A DNA stretch of 64,000 nt from Chimonanthus salicifolius (lineage: Eukaryota > Streptophyta > Magnoliopsida > Laurales > Calycanthaceae). The stretch is from the NCBI GenBank assembly GCA_013350335.1, contig CM023532.1, forward strand, positions 96,072,786 to 96,136,785, in the 5' to 3' direction. Position numbers and translations under genes: made by a program. The notes below the pieces were generated by a model, which made no database searches, was not told where the DNA came from, and saw nothing but the letters and a program-made list of their open reading frames with translations. Positions 34,844 through 44,700 of the stretch are shown piece by piece (the first letter of the stretch is position 1; each line of letters begins with the position of its first letter).

Positions 34844-35455
34844 CTAGTCCTCCGTAGAAGATCCTGCATTATCAGTGAACCTAAAGCGGTTATCAGGACA
34901 TGTCATCGCCGTGTGCCCCAACACTTCACACGTTGTGCAGGGTATTAGCCTAGGTCCTCCATTATAAGGGCAATTAGTCCTAACCTCTCCGTGCCCATGC
35001 AGTCCACAGAACAGGCAAACAACGCCTAGAGGGTGAGGACAATGCATACAGTTGTGCCCGTCTTGGTTGCACAACTCACACGTATCGTAGGGATCTATCT
35101 CCCCAAGCGATTCCAATATTATAGGAACATCTGCCATAGGATCCTCCAGAAAAGGTGCTAGATCCTCTTCTTCTTCCTCAGGAGGTCCCATTATCCAAGG
35201 AATATCATCCATCAAATCCTCCAGAAGAGGTGCTAAGTCCACATCATCTTCCTCGGGAGGTTCCATTATCCAAGGAATATCATCCATCAGATCCTCTGGA
35301 AAAGGTGCTAAGTCCATATCATCTTCCTCAGGAGGTCCCTCCTGAAGGTCCATATTGACTTCCATGCTGGTACTGTTGGAAGCAGACACCAAATCTACTG
35401 GACAGCTAGGTGTCCCTTTATCCCATAACTCTGTATATTCCTCGTTGCTTGACAT
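34844..35455 (-). CDS. Accessory acidic triple zinc-knuckle protein between primer-binding site and gag (203 residues)
   Basis: Intact ORF from the ATG at 35455-35453 to a TAG at 34846-34844. Residues 1-42 include EYTELWDKGTPSCPVDLVSA. Residues 43-117 are three 25-residue acidic repeats (EEDDMDLAPFPEDLMDDIPW type). Residues 126-139 are CELCNQDGHNCMHC (CX2CX4HX4C), 147-162 CLFCGLHGHGEVRTNC (CX2CX4HX6C) and 173-186 CTTCEVLGHTAMTC (CX2CX4HX4C), followed by an acidic tail. No signal peptide or membrane segment. Zinc knuckles suggest RNA or DNA binding. The acidic part could balance or mimic nucleic acid or contact a partner; this is inference. A homologous ORF is in the same place in element 1 (4282-4793), with N-terminal fragments at 41255 and 62488. 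Upstream ORFs are known in Ogre/Tat elements, but I recognise no match in sequence. Function unknown. Confidence 0.85.
   Translation of the reverse strand: MSSNEEYTELWDKGTPSCPVDLVSASNSTSMEVNMDLQEGPPEEDDMDLAPFPEDLMDDIPWIMEPPEEDDVDLAPLLEDLMDDIPWIMGPPEEEEEDLAPFLEDPMADVPIILESLGEIDPYDTCELCNQDGHNCMHCPHPLGVVCLFCGLHGHGEVRTNCPYNGGPRLIPCTTCEVLGHTAMTCPDNRFRFTDNAGSSTED
35142..35366 (-). repeat. Three 75-bp tandem repeats coding the acidic repeats of the accessory protein
   Basis: The word AGGTGCTA (plus-strand view) recurs at 35153, 35228 and 35303, a strict 75-bp (25-codon) period. The period is a multiple of three, so expansion kept the frame. Element 1 has only an unrepeated acidic segment at the same place. 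Confidence 0.93.
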
Positions 35456-35892
35456 ATCTGTGCCACAACATTTAAAACATATAAATCAACAACAACCGTT
35501 CCAATAAAGAACCAGTCTTGATTTTTTTTTTTTTGGGATTTTTCATGCATAATCTCATGTGCTTTGTTTGGAAAGATTGCCAAATCATCATTCTTTGTGT
35601 TCTTTTATTTATGGGGAAATCTCTAAATTCCTGTTGCTTGTTTCTCAGTGTAGGGATTTCAGGGGAGTGCATCCTACTTGCTATGTTTGACATATCCAGT
35701 TATGATGACTGTACTTTACTTTGCTATCTTTCATTGTCGTTCTCAGATTGATTGTTCAGTCTGAGTCACTCGAAGTAAATTAATCCGGCCCCCAGTCAGC
35801 GGACTCCGAAGAGTCGGTCAATTGGGATTCTTATCTGTCAGTGAGACATGAAACCGTCTTAATCTTACTTCAATGATTCAACTTCCCGTTTC
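35456..35892 (-). other. Untranslated leader between primer-binding site and accessory ORF, element 3
   Basis: About 440 bp with small ORFs that have no domain. The part next to the primer-binding site (about 35740-35892) matches the leader at about 58690-58848 closely (GGACTCCGAAGAGTCGGTCA near 35804 and 58747), so it is conserved between otherwise different elements. GGACTC...GAGTC words there can fold into a hairpin, which could serve in packaging or translation; that is inference. Confidence 0.7.
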
Positions 35893-35904
35893 GCTCTGAT
35901 ACCA
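35893..35904 (-). promoter_or_regulatory. Primer-binding site of element 3, tRNA-iMet type
   Basis: On the minus strand TGGTATCAGAGC, two bases after the LTR end GGGGCGTTACA. Same primer type as element 1. Confidence 0.95.
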
Positions 35905-35906
35905 AC

Positions 35907-38442
35907 TGTAACGCCCCTCCCTCTCCGAGAAATCAGAGTCTAATTTTTTTTTTTAAATAATAATAAAACAACGAAAGAGAGCGGGCGGCGTCACGACGCG
36001 AGTTAAGTCCGGACTACCCAAAGTCCAACCCTTAACTAACCACCCATGTGTACATGGACTAAACCATGATAGATAATACACACATGGAACTAAACAATGA
36101 CTTGCGGAATAAACTAGACTAACTGCGGAATTAGGTTGAATAGATAGCAAGTACCAATCTCAATTAGTAAATCACATAAACCAACCATCCATTGTTAATA
36201 TCCTAAACAAACCATATCAAGTAACTACATTATTACATGTCCATAATAAAGTATCAAATAACAGCAATTATAAATTCATTGCAGCATTCAAACATTTACG
36301 CTTGGCTCCCCTCCTTATCATCAACCTTCTCTTTCCCTTTCCTTGTACCTGTATTCTCCTCTGAGGATAGAATTATGGCGTTAAATCAAAGCTCCCAGTA
36401 GGTTCCCGATCAAGGCTACCACATGGTTAGCTTGTAAAACATGCATATATCAAATATATGATTATCAAAAACAGGTAAATCAATGCTATGAAATATGCAC
36501 ATGTAATGAGTCCCTCCCAACATGCATATACATAGCCATCACTTGACGTGACTCGCACCGTCAAGGTAAATCACAATACCATTTCTCCTGGCGGGACCTG
36601 CATCGCCTAAGGAGACCAATGTATTTCTCAGCATCATAACATTTCTCCTGGCGGGACCTACATCTCCTGAGGAGACCAATGTCTTATCATCATCATAATT
36701 CTACTCCTGGCGGGACCTACATCGCCTAAGGAGGTTCAGAGTTGCATCACAGCATATCACCGGAGAGTGGGCTCCGGGTTCCACAATCTTCATCCCATGC
36801 CATGCATGAGATGTCAATGCATTGCATGTCATTTGTAAACACATAATTTATCATTCGAAACCACATTTTAAACATAAATCAATTACAACATATCTCATAA
36901 AAATGTAATAAAACCAAATCATAGTTGTGGTTACAAGTAGGTAGGAAACCTACTGAAGATTCACTTCAGTATTTGATCTTTCTTAATCGTCAGCCGTTCA
37001 CGACTCGTATGCCGTTCTCGCAAGTCTCGATACCTTATTTTCAAAGCAACAAATTAAACATTCATTATGTAATTCCAACTTGGTCTAAGTCCCAAAAATG
37101 CACTATGTGGGGTTCGGCCATACCCATGGCCGAACCTCACCTATTTATCCTTCGGTCTCTCATTCGTTTAATCCCTATTAAGCATCAAATTCTACAAAAT
37201 AACTTGGTAGGGTTCGGCCATACAACATGGCTGAACCATACCCATTTGTTTTGGGTCCATACCACCATACCTATGATCATTCCACCTTTGATCATATTAT
37301 GGGGTTCGGCCCTTTACATGCCGAAACCATGTAATCCCTTTTATCCATCACCAAATGGTTCTCCATTGGGATATTTTAAACTCTTTATAAAATAATGGAA
37401 GCAATAACAAATACTAACCATAACCTTAGTCCTTTTAACCCATACCATAGTCCATGGGGTTCGGCCATACCCATGGTCGAACTCTATGGTTCACTTGGTT
37501 CAATATTCACCATGATTACTCATGGTTTTAACATGCTATTTCAACCATGAACAATACATGGTTTAGCCATATATTGACCAACCAAAAACAGTAAACATAT
37601 ATTCATTTAATTCCCTAAAAACACCATAATCTTATATGGTTTTTATCTCACAAAACCATCAAATACGTTCATGGGGTTCGGCCCTCCAAGGTGGCCGAAC
37701 TCTATGTCCATGACTTGATCCTCATAATCATACTTTTACGTTTCAATAACCATTAATAAACAGCATAATATTACCGAGTTTTACCATTTAAAAATCATCC
37801 AATAACCAACCCAACTTCATGGGGTTCGGCCATGCTCATTGGCCGAACTCTATGACCTTTGGTTTTGAACCTTTTAATCATTCATCTAGATCTAAATAAG
37901 ACTTCCATATCCATGTTTTAACCATTTTTTTAAAAACATGCATTTTAGTTCTAATGAAAACATATAAAAACAGTCCCACACTTGCATGGTTTTAAATTCC
38001 AAAAACCATCAAAATCAACCAATTATTTCCATGGGGTTCGGCCATCCAAAGTGGCCGAACTCCATGTTCTAAATTTCCATCCTTTAGACCTTATCAACAC
38101 ACTTTACATCCTTACTTAATTCGGCCACAAAATGACCCAATTAACATATGTAAAAATTATCATGGCTTGACATGGTTTTTGACCTTTAAGAACATCAAAC
38201 AAATAGACACTTTTTCATGGGGTTCGGCCAACCAAGATGGCCGAACCTAATGACATACTTTTTATCCTTTTAAGCCATCTAATCCAAGGCTAAATTCCCT
38301 GATGTAATCGGTCAATCCATAGCCCAACATATGACACTCAAAACCATGATTTTAGAACTTTTCAAAACATGTAATTAATCTAGCTTAGTATCAAAAAACA
38401 GTCCCATGGTTTTGTCCTACAAAACCATCATTTAACCCATTC
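35907..38442 (-). mobile_element. 5' LTR of element 3, cut by the gap
   Basis: Starts TGTAACGCCCC at 35907 and follows the 3' LTR (26434 onwards) almost base for base to about 37795. Then it carries an extra stretch of roughly 345 bp (about 37802-38145) with two more hairpin units, and again matches the 3' LTR (28325 onwards) up to the N run, where the match is at about 28628. About 1.2 kb of LTR head is therefore missing into the gap. ORFs at 35953-36150 and 36925-37395 are chance frames. Confidence 0.9.
37111..38247 (+). repeat. Eight GGTTCGGCCA-type hairpins in the 5' LTR of element 3
   Basis: Located at 37111-37136, 37211-37237, 37303-37328, 37458-37482, 37675-37700, 37823-37848, 38035-38060 and 38221-38247. 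The units at 37823 and 38035 have no partner in the 3' LTR. The homologue of the last 3' LTR hairpin (28637) would fall in the gap. Confidence 0.92.
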
Positions 38443-38542
38443 NNNNNNNNNNNNNNNNNNNNNNNNNNNNNNNNNNNNNNNNNNNNNNNNNNNNNNNNNN
38501 NNNNNNNNNNNNNNNNNNNNNNNNNNNNNNNNNNNNNNNNNN
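38443..38542. other. Assembly gap (100 N) inside LTR sequence
   Basis: Exactly 100 N. To the left is the 5' LTR of element 3; to the right is LTR sequence of another family that equals 59764 onwards, not the expected continuation. A mis-join or a collapsed region is possible. Confidence 1.
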
Positions 38543-41254
38543 ATGTATGCATTATGCTATGTAATATATATAATCCATAGTCATAATCGAATTCATAACT
38601 TAGCATATAATTCATAATCCTGCAGTATGCCATATAAGATACATAAACCATGATTTAAAACTCATCATAAAATAAACCATAAAATTCCCAAAATAAATCA
38701 ACAAAACCATCACACAATCCATGGCTTACAAAAAAGTAGGAATCCTACCGAATACCGACTCGCGTCCTTTTTCGTTTTCGTCCGATAATCCGGCTACCGA
38801 CACGCGTACCGCTCGCGATATCCAATACCTTATTACATACACATAATCAATCCATATTTTAACTATTTCTAAGCCCATTAATCATATCTTAGTGGGTTTC
38901 TTCACTTTAGCCAATATTTACCATTTTTGCCACTACTCATTTACATGATTAATTACTCATTTTTATTTCTCCATTCTTAGACCCATGATAGATCCAAAAT
39001 CTTGGATCCATCAATGATTCATCAACATGTCACAAGATCACTAAAATTTCACCATCTAATTAGCCTAATCCTTATTAATTTAAACACACATATAGTCCTG
39101 TACTTAACCCATCAATTGTCTCATAAAATTGGGTCATGGGTTCAAAATACCCCATTCATCAAATCTTCCCATGGGATTTACTTCATGCATTTAACTACAA
39201 TGAGTCCATTACCCACTCATTCCCTTTGGAGGCCATAAACATCATTCACCCTCCAATTCAACCCACCAAAAGGCTCACAATTGGGCCATAGGTTCGGCCA
39301 TACACCATGGCCGAACCCATGGTGTCCTTTTTCCCATTTTTTTTCTTTGGTCTACTTATACACTCGAACCCATCATAAGCCCTTCCATGAAGGGGCTTAA
39401 CTTATACATATAAATCACCATCCTTAATCACATTTAAATCCATTTACAACCATCATCAAACCATCATTTTCCATTCATTTTTCCATTACTTCACATACAT
39501 CATCATTCCACAATTTCACCATTTGATCACCATAGGGTTCGGCCATACACCATGGCCGAACCCATGGTTCATGATCCATCATCCATGGGTGCCCTTTTTG
39601 ACCATGACACATTTACATTTATTCATGGATTCCATTCTCACAAAACCCTAACATTCCATTAAAAATGTCCAAATTACCTTCCATAACCTCCATTCCTCAA
39701 AACCCTAAAAGAAAATCATACATTATCTACATTTAATCATTAAGCACTTAAAACCCTAAACCATTCTTTTTGAGGTCATTAACATATCTTCCATCTCCTA
39801 TGATTCTCTCATTTAAAACCTCTTTACAAAATTCACCACATTCAATTAGTTACAACCTTAAAAATTATAAACATTCTCCATGCTTCCACTTTTTTACAAA
39901 ACCCTAACAAATACAATTCACTTACCGTGGGGTTCGGCCATACTACATGGCCGAATCCTATGGCCCTTGATTCCAAAACATACATATCCATGCTTAATAA
40001 TTTAATTACATCGCATTCTTTAATCCATTTATTTTTCCTTAAGCTAACCTAATTATCCATTAAGGGTTTCCTCCACTTTCCTTCTTTCAAATTGATGGAT
40101 TTAAAATCCTGGCATAAATCATTTGGTCACCAGTAATTACAAAATGAATCCCAAATCTTAAAACCCTAAAAATCCAAAAATTCTTGTTTAAGAAATACTC
40201 ACAATCCGTCGTCTCCTCTGACTTCGCCACTCCCGTCTGCTTCCTTAGCCTCCTTTCTCCTTCCTCTTGATCTTTGGTCGGCCAAGATACTTGATCAATG
40301 GTGAAACCCTCCAAACATAGGATCTCCAAGGTAGGGTTTGCTTGAGAGAGGGAGAGGAAGAGATGGTGGGAAAGAAGATCTCAACCTTTGATCTTGGAGT
40401 GGTGGGCTTTTGCTTTGAATTTTTCTTCTCTTCTTAGCTTCCTTTTCTTAATTTCCTTCTCTCTTCTCCTTTTTTTTTTTTTCTTAGAGTGGAACGGCCA
40501 TGAGAGAGTGCAAGAGATGGAGTTAGTGAAAATGAGAATGGGGAAAACAAGATAAGGCTTATCTCATGTGGTGGTGTAACTACACTCCACATTTAATTCT
40601 CCCACCAAGCCTCATGGGATTTTTATGCTTTATGGGAGCCAACATTTTTCTTTGTGTATTTGGAGATGAGGTGGTTGATTTGGGTCTTCCCTCTTTGACC
40701 ACCTTTTTGGATAACGCTTACTTAGTTAATTAAATCATTAGGCTATTAACCCCATTTAGCTTATTCCACTTACTTAACTTGCCTTCATACACCCATGGTT
40801 GACCAATTCACCATGGTGGCCGGCCCCACCAAACCTTGGGTCCACACGCCCACCTCACTTGATGAGGTGGAGGTGGGTCCCATTGGACCATGTCACCTTG
40901 GTCAACTTCAATTAACTTAGGTGATTTAGACCCATTCAACTCATTCTAATTGGGATCACCATTGGGCCCATGGCCCAATTACATTTCATCTTACCCATTT
41001 ACCTTAGGCTTACATCTCCTTGATCCATTGGGGTCCCAAATGAGTATTGGGCCCAATTGACCATCCTTGGCCCAATTGACCATCTTTGACCCTTTAAATA
41101 AACTTAAATCCAATCCATAGTCCATTGGGCCCTAGTTGGGCCTTTGTCCAAATTTTGGTCCATTTACCCTTTATTCCACCAATTTTCAAAATTTTCATAA
41201 CTAACATAAATAATATTCACATATTCATTGATTTACAAATTCTGGGCCATTACA
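38543..41254 (-). mobile_element. LTR (head two thirds), minus orientation, duplicate of 59764-62487
   Basis: Nearly identical to 59764-62487 apart from single-base changes and small indels, and ending at the same point (GGGCCATTACA). It includes GGTTCGGCCA-type hairpins at 39291-39317, 39536-39562 and 39931-39957, five AAACCCTAA words (about 39640-40170), a CT-rich leader region on the minus strand (40200-40500) and TGGGCC-rich blocks near its head (40960-41150). ORFs at 39002-39238 and 40087-40329 are chance frames. Confidence 0.88.
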
Positions 41255-41428
41255 ATTATGGGATAAGGGAACCCCTAGCTGTCCCGTAGATTTGGTGTCT
41301 GCTTCCAGCATAGAAGTTAGCATGGACATTCAGGAGGGACCTCCCGAGGAAGATGAATAGGATTTAGCATCTCTTCCTGAGGAGAATATGGAAGACTTTC
41401 CGATGATAAGAGATGTATATTGGAATAG
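41255..41428 (+). pseudogene. N-terminal fragment of the accessory zinc-knuckle ORF (copy in duplicated segment)
   Basis: Beginning at the LTR joint, the plus strand reads LWDKGTPSCPVDLVSAS, then an acidic stretch QEGPPEEDE, a TAG, and DLASLPEENMEDFP in the same frame. This matches the first 65 or so residues of the protein at 34844-35455. The zinc-knuckle part is absent. The fragment starts exactly where a minus-strand LTR ends, and it is followed directly by an LTR tail, so it is a deletion derivative of an element on the plus strand. Confidence 0.82.
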
Positions 41429-41754
41429 TTAGCTTGTCGGACTGTATAAATTAGCTTACTTGCTATATTCTGGTTTTATTTTGGATACGGTGATGTTGAG
41501 ATGTATTGTTAGTTAAATGAATGTAATCTTCCCTGCTCTCTAAAATTTGTAGGTTAGCCTCTATGATCGTGTCCGTATTTAGTATACATTCCGTAAGCTT
41601 GCTTATCATGTGAACCGTTCATCGTGGACTTTGTTCCACACACACGTAGGGTTGGCTAGTTAAGAGCCGGGCTTTAGAAGCTCGGACTTAACTCGCATCG
41701 TGACGTCCGTGCCCTTTGTCAATTTAAAAAAAAAAAATAGACTCTGATTTTCGG
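41429..41754 (+). mobile_element. LTR tail fragment, plus orientation, joined to telomere-like array
   Basis: Reverse complement of the LTR end seen at about 52490-52820 (AGCTTGTCGG ... TAAGAGCCGGGCTTTAGAAGC ... GACTCTGATTTT). The last 20 or so bases up to the expected GCGTTACA are missing and telomere-like repeats start instead. The same joint is at 62988. Confidence 0.82.
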
Positions 41755-41761
41755 TCTTTGT

Positions 41762-44700
41762 GTTTAGGTTTTAGGATTTAGTGTTCTGGGGTTTTAGGGT
41801 TTTAGGGTTTTAGGGTTTAGTGTTTTAGGGTTTAGTGTTTTGGGGTTTTAGGGTTTTAGGGTTTTAGTGTTTAGGGTTTAGTGTTTTGTGGGTTTACGGT
41901 TTAGGATTTTAGGTTTTCGGATTTTAGGGTTTTAGAGTTTAGGGTTTAGGGTTTAGGGTTAATGGTTCAGGTTTTTGCGTTGACGGTTTTATGGTTGACG
42001 GTTTTTAGCATGTTAGGGTTTTAGGGGTTTACGGTTTAGGATTTAAGGTTTAGGGTTTTAGGCTTTTAGGGTTTAGGTTTTAGGGTATTAGGGTTTTGGG
42101 GTTTAAGGTTTTAGGGTTTTAGGATTTTAGGGTTTAGGGTTTAGGTTTTAGGGTATAGGGATTAGGGTTTTAGGATTTTGTGGTTTTAGGGTTTAGGGTT
42201 TTAAGGGTTTAGAGTTTTCGGGTTTTGGGTTTATTGTTTTAGGGTTTCAGGGTTTAGGGTTTTGGGTTTAGGTTTAGGGTTTAGGGTCTAGTGTTTGGGT
42301 TTTTATGGTTTTATGGTTTTACGGCTTTAGATTTATGGTGTTTAAGGTTAGGGTTTTAGGGTTTTAGGGTTTTAAGGTTAAGGGTTTTAGGGTTTCAGGG
42401 TTTAGGGTTTTGGGGGTTCAGGGTTTGGGGTTTAAGGTTTAGGGTTTAGGGTTTTAGGGGTTTAGAGTTTACGGTTTTAGAGGTTTAGGGTTTTAGGGTT
42501 TAGGGTTTTGGAGGTTTAGGGTTTGGGGTTTGGGGTTTGGGGTTTAGGGTTTAGGGTTTTAGGGTTTAGAGTTTAAGGGTTTAGAGGTTTAGGGTTTTAG
42601 GATTTAGGGTTTTAGGGTTTTGGGGTTTAGGGTTTTAGGGGTTTAGTGTTTAGGATTTTATGGTTTAGGGTTCAGTGTTTAGGGTTTTAGGGTTTTAGGG
42701 TTTAGGGTTTAAGGTTTTATGCTTTTCAGGTTTAGTGTTTTAGGATTCTAGGGTTTAGGGTTTAGGGGTTTAGGGGTTAGGGTTTAGGGTTTTAGGTCTT
42801 AGGGTTTTTGGGTTTTCTTGTTTTAGGGTTTAGGGTTAATGGTTTAGGGTTTTAGGGTTTTAGGGGTTTGGGGTCTAGGGTTTAGGGTTTAGGGTTTAGT
42901 GTTTAGGTTTTGGGGTTTTATGGTTTTACGGTTTTAGGGTTTTATAGGGTTTAGTGTTTTAGGGTTTTAGGGTTTGGGGTTTTGGTTTAAGTGTTAATGA
43001 TTTTAGGGTTTAGGGTTTAGGGGTTTGGGGTTTTAGGGCCTCAGTGCTTAGGGTTTAGAGTTTTAGGGTTTAGTGATTTAGTGTTTAGTGTTTTAGGGTT
43101 CCAGGGTTTGGGGTTTAGGGCTTAGGGTTTAGTGTTTTAAGGTTCTAGGGTTTTAGGGATTTAGGGTTTAGGGTTTAGGGTTTTAGGGTTTAGGGTTTAA
43201 GGCTTTAAGGTTTTAGGGTTTTATGTTTTTCTAGGGTTTTATTGTTTTAGGGGTTAGGGTTTAGGGTTAGGGCTTAGGGCTTAAGGTTTTAGGGTTTAAG
43301 GATTTAAAGCTTAGGGTTTAGGGTTTAGGGTTCTAGGGTTTTAGGGGCTTAGGGTCTAGGGCCTAGGGTTTAGTGTTTAGGGTTTTAGGGTTTTAGTGTT
43401 AAGGGTTTTAGGGTTTAGGGTTCAGGGTTTAGGGGTTTATGGTTTTAGGGTTTAGGGTTTAGGGTTTAGGGGTTTAGGGTTTACGGTTTTATAGGGTTTA
43501 GAGTTTAGTGTTTTGGGCTTTAGGATTTAGGGTTTAGTGTTTTAATGTTTAGGGTTTTAGGGTTTAGGGTTTAGGGGTTTAGGGGTTTAGGGTTTAGGGT
43601 TTAGCGTTTAGGGTTTTAGGAGCTTAGGGTTTAGGGTTGAGGGTTTAGTGTTTAGTTCTAGGGTTTTATGGTTTTAGGGTTTAGGGTTTTAGGGTTTTAG
43701 GGTTAGGGTTTAGGGTTTTAGGGTTTCAGGGTTTTAGGGCTTTAGGGTTTTAGGGTTAGGGTTTGAGGGGTTTAGGGTTTTGGGTTTATGGTTTAGCTTT
43801 TAGGATTTAGGGTTTAAGATTTAGGATGTAGGGTTTTACGATTTTAGGGTTTTAGAGTTTAGGGTTTTAGGGGTTTAGGGTTTTGGGTTTAGGGTCTTAG
43901 GGTTTTAGGGTCTAGAGTTTTAGGGGTTTAGGGTTTAGGGTTTAGGGTTTCGGGTTCAGGGTTTTAGGGTTTACGGTTTAGGGTTTAGGGCATAGGGTTT
44001 TAGGGTTTAGGGCTTAGGGTTTAGGGTTTAGGGTTTAGGGTTTAAGGGTTTAGGGTTAAGGGTTTAGGGTTTCGGGTTTAGGGGCTTAAGGTTTTAGGTT
44101 TTTAGGGTTTAGGGTTTCAGGGTTTAGGGTTAGGGTTTAGGGGTTAGGGTTTAGGGTTTTAGGGTTTTAGGAGTTAGGGTTTAGGGATTATGGTTTTGTG
44201 TTTTAGGGTTTTAGGGGTTCAGGGTCTAGGGTTTAGTGTTTGGGGTTTAGTGTTTAGGTTATAGGGTTTTATAGGGTTTAGGGTTTTATGGTTTGGGGTT
44301 TAGGGTTTTAGTGTTAAGTTTTTTAGGGTTTAGGGTTTAGGTTTTAGGGTTTTAGGGTTTTAAGGTTTAGGGTTTTAGGGTTAGGGTTTAGGGTTTTAGG
44401 GTTTTAGGGTTTTAGGGTTTTAGGGTTTAGGGTTTGAGGGTTTATGGTTTAAGCTTTTAGGGTTTATGGTTTAAGGTTTAGAGTGTAGGGTTTTAGGATT
44501 TTAGGGTTTTAGAGTTTAGGGTTTGGGGGTTAGGGTGTTAGGGTTTTAGGGTTTAGGGTTTTGGGTTCAGGGTTTTAGGGTTAGGGTTTAGGGTTCAGGG
44601 TTTAGGGTTTAAGGTTTAGGGTTTAGGGTTTTAGGGTTTATGGTTTAAGGGCTGTTAAGGGTTTTAGGGTTTATGGTTTAAGGGTTTAGGGTTAAGGGTT

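Larger units (their letters stand above)
26434..38442 (-). mobile_element. Ty3/gypsy element 3 (Tekay/Del-like chromovirus), nearly complete, minus strand
   Basis: On the minus strand the order is 5' LTR (38442 down to 35907, cut by a gap), primer-binding site (35904-35893), leader, accessory ORF (35455-34844), gag-protease-RT ORF (34624-31772), RNase H and integrase in broken frames (about 31811-29929) and 3' LTR (29865-26434). The two LTRs match closely over about 2 kb but differ by two hairpin units, so insertion was followed by some divergence. The left end sits in telomere-like repeats; the right target-site duplication is lost in the gap. This is the best template in the window for the family. 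Confidence 0.9.
38543..42767 (+). repeat. Duplicated segment, copy 1 (copy 2 at 59764-64000)
   Basis: LTR head, accessory ORF fragment, LTR tail and the first kilobase of telomere-like array match 59764-64000 in order and orientation, at an offset growing from 21221 to 21240 through small indels. The left edge coincides with an assembly gap, and the right edge of copy 2 is the window end. Confidence 0.93.

Noticed and set aside
26434..38442. Ogre/Tat-type element because of the upstream ORF
   Set aside because: Protease and RT lie in one continuous ORF without the intron typical of Ogre, and integrase ends in a chromodomain-like EEATWE segment, so a chromovirus fits better. Not fully excluded without a tree.
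38543..41254. Reading this LTR as the missing head of element 3's 5' LTR
   Set aside because: The head of element 3's own LTR (28630-29865) has a different sequence, and this segment instead equals the LTR at 59764-62487.
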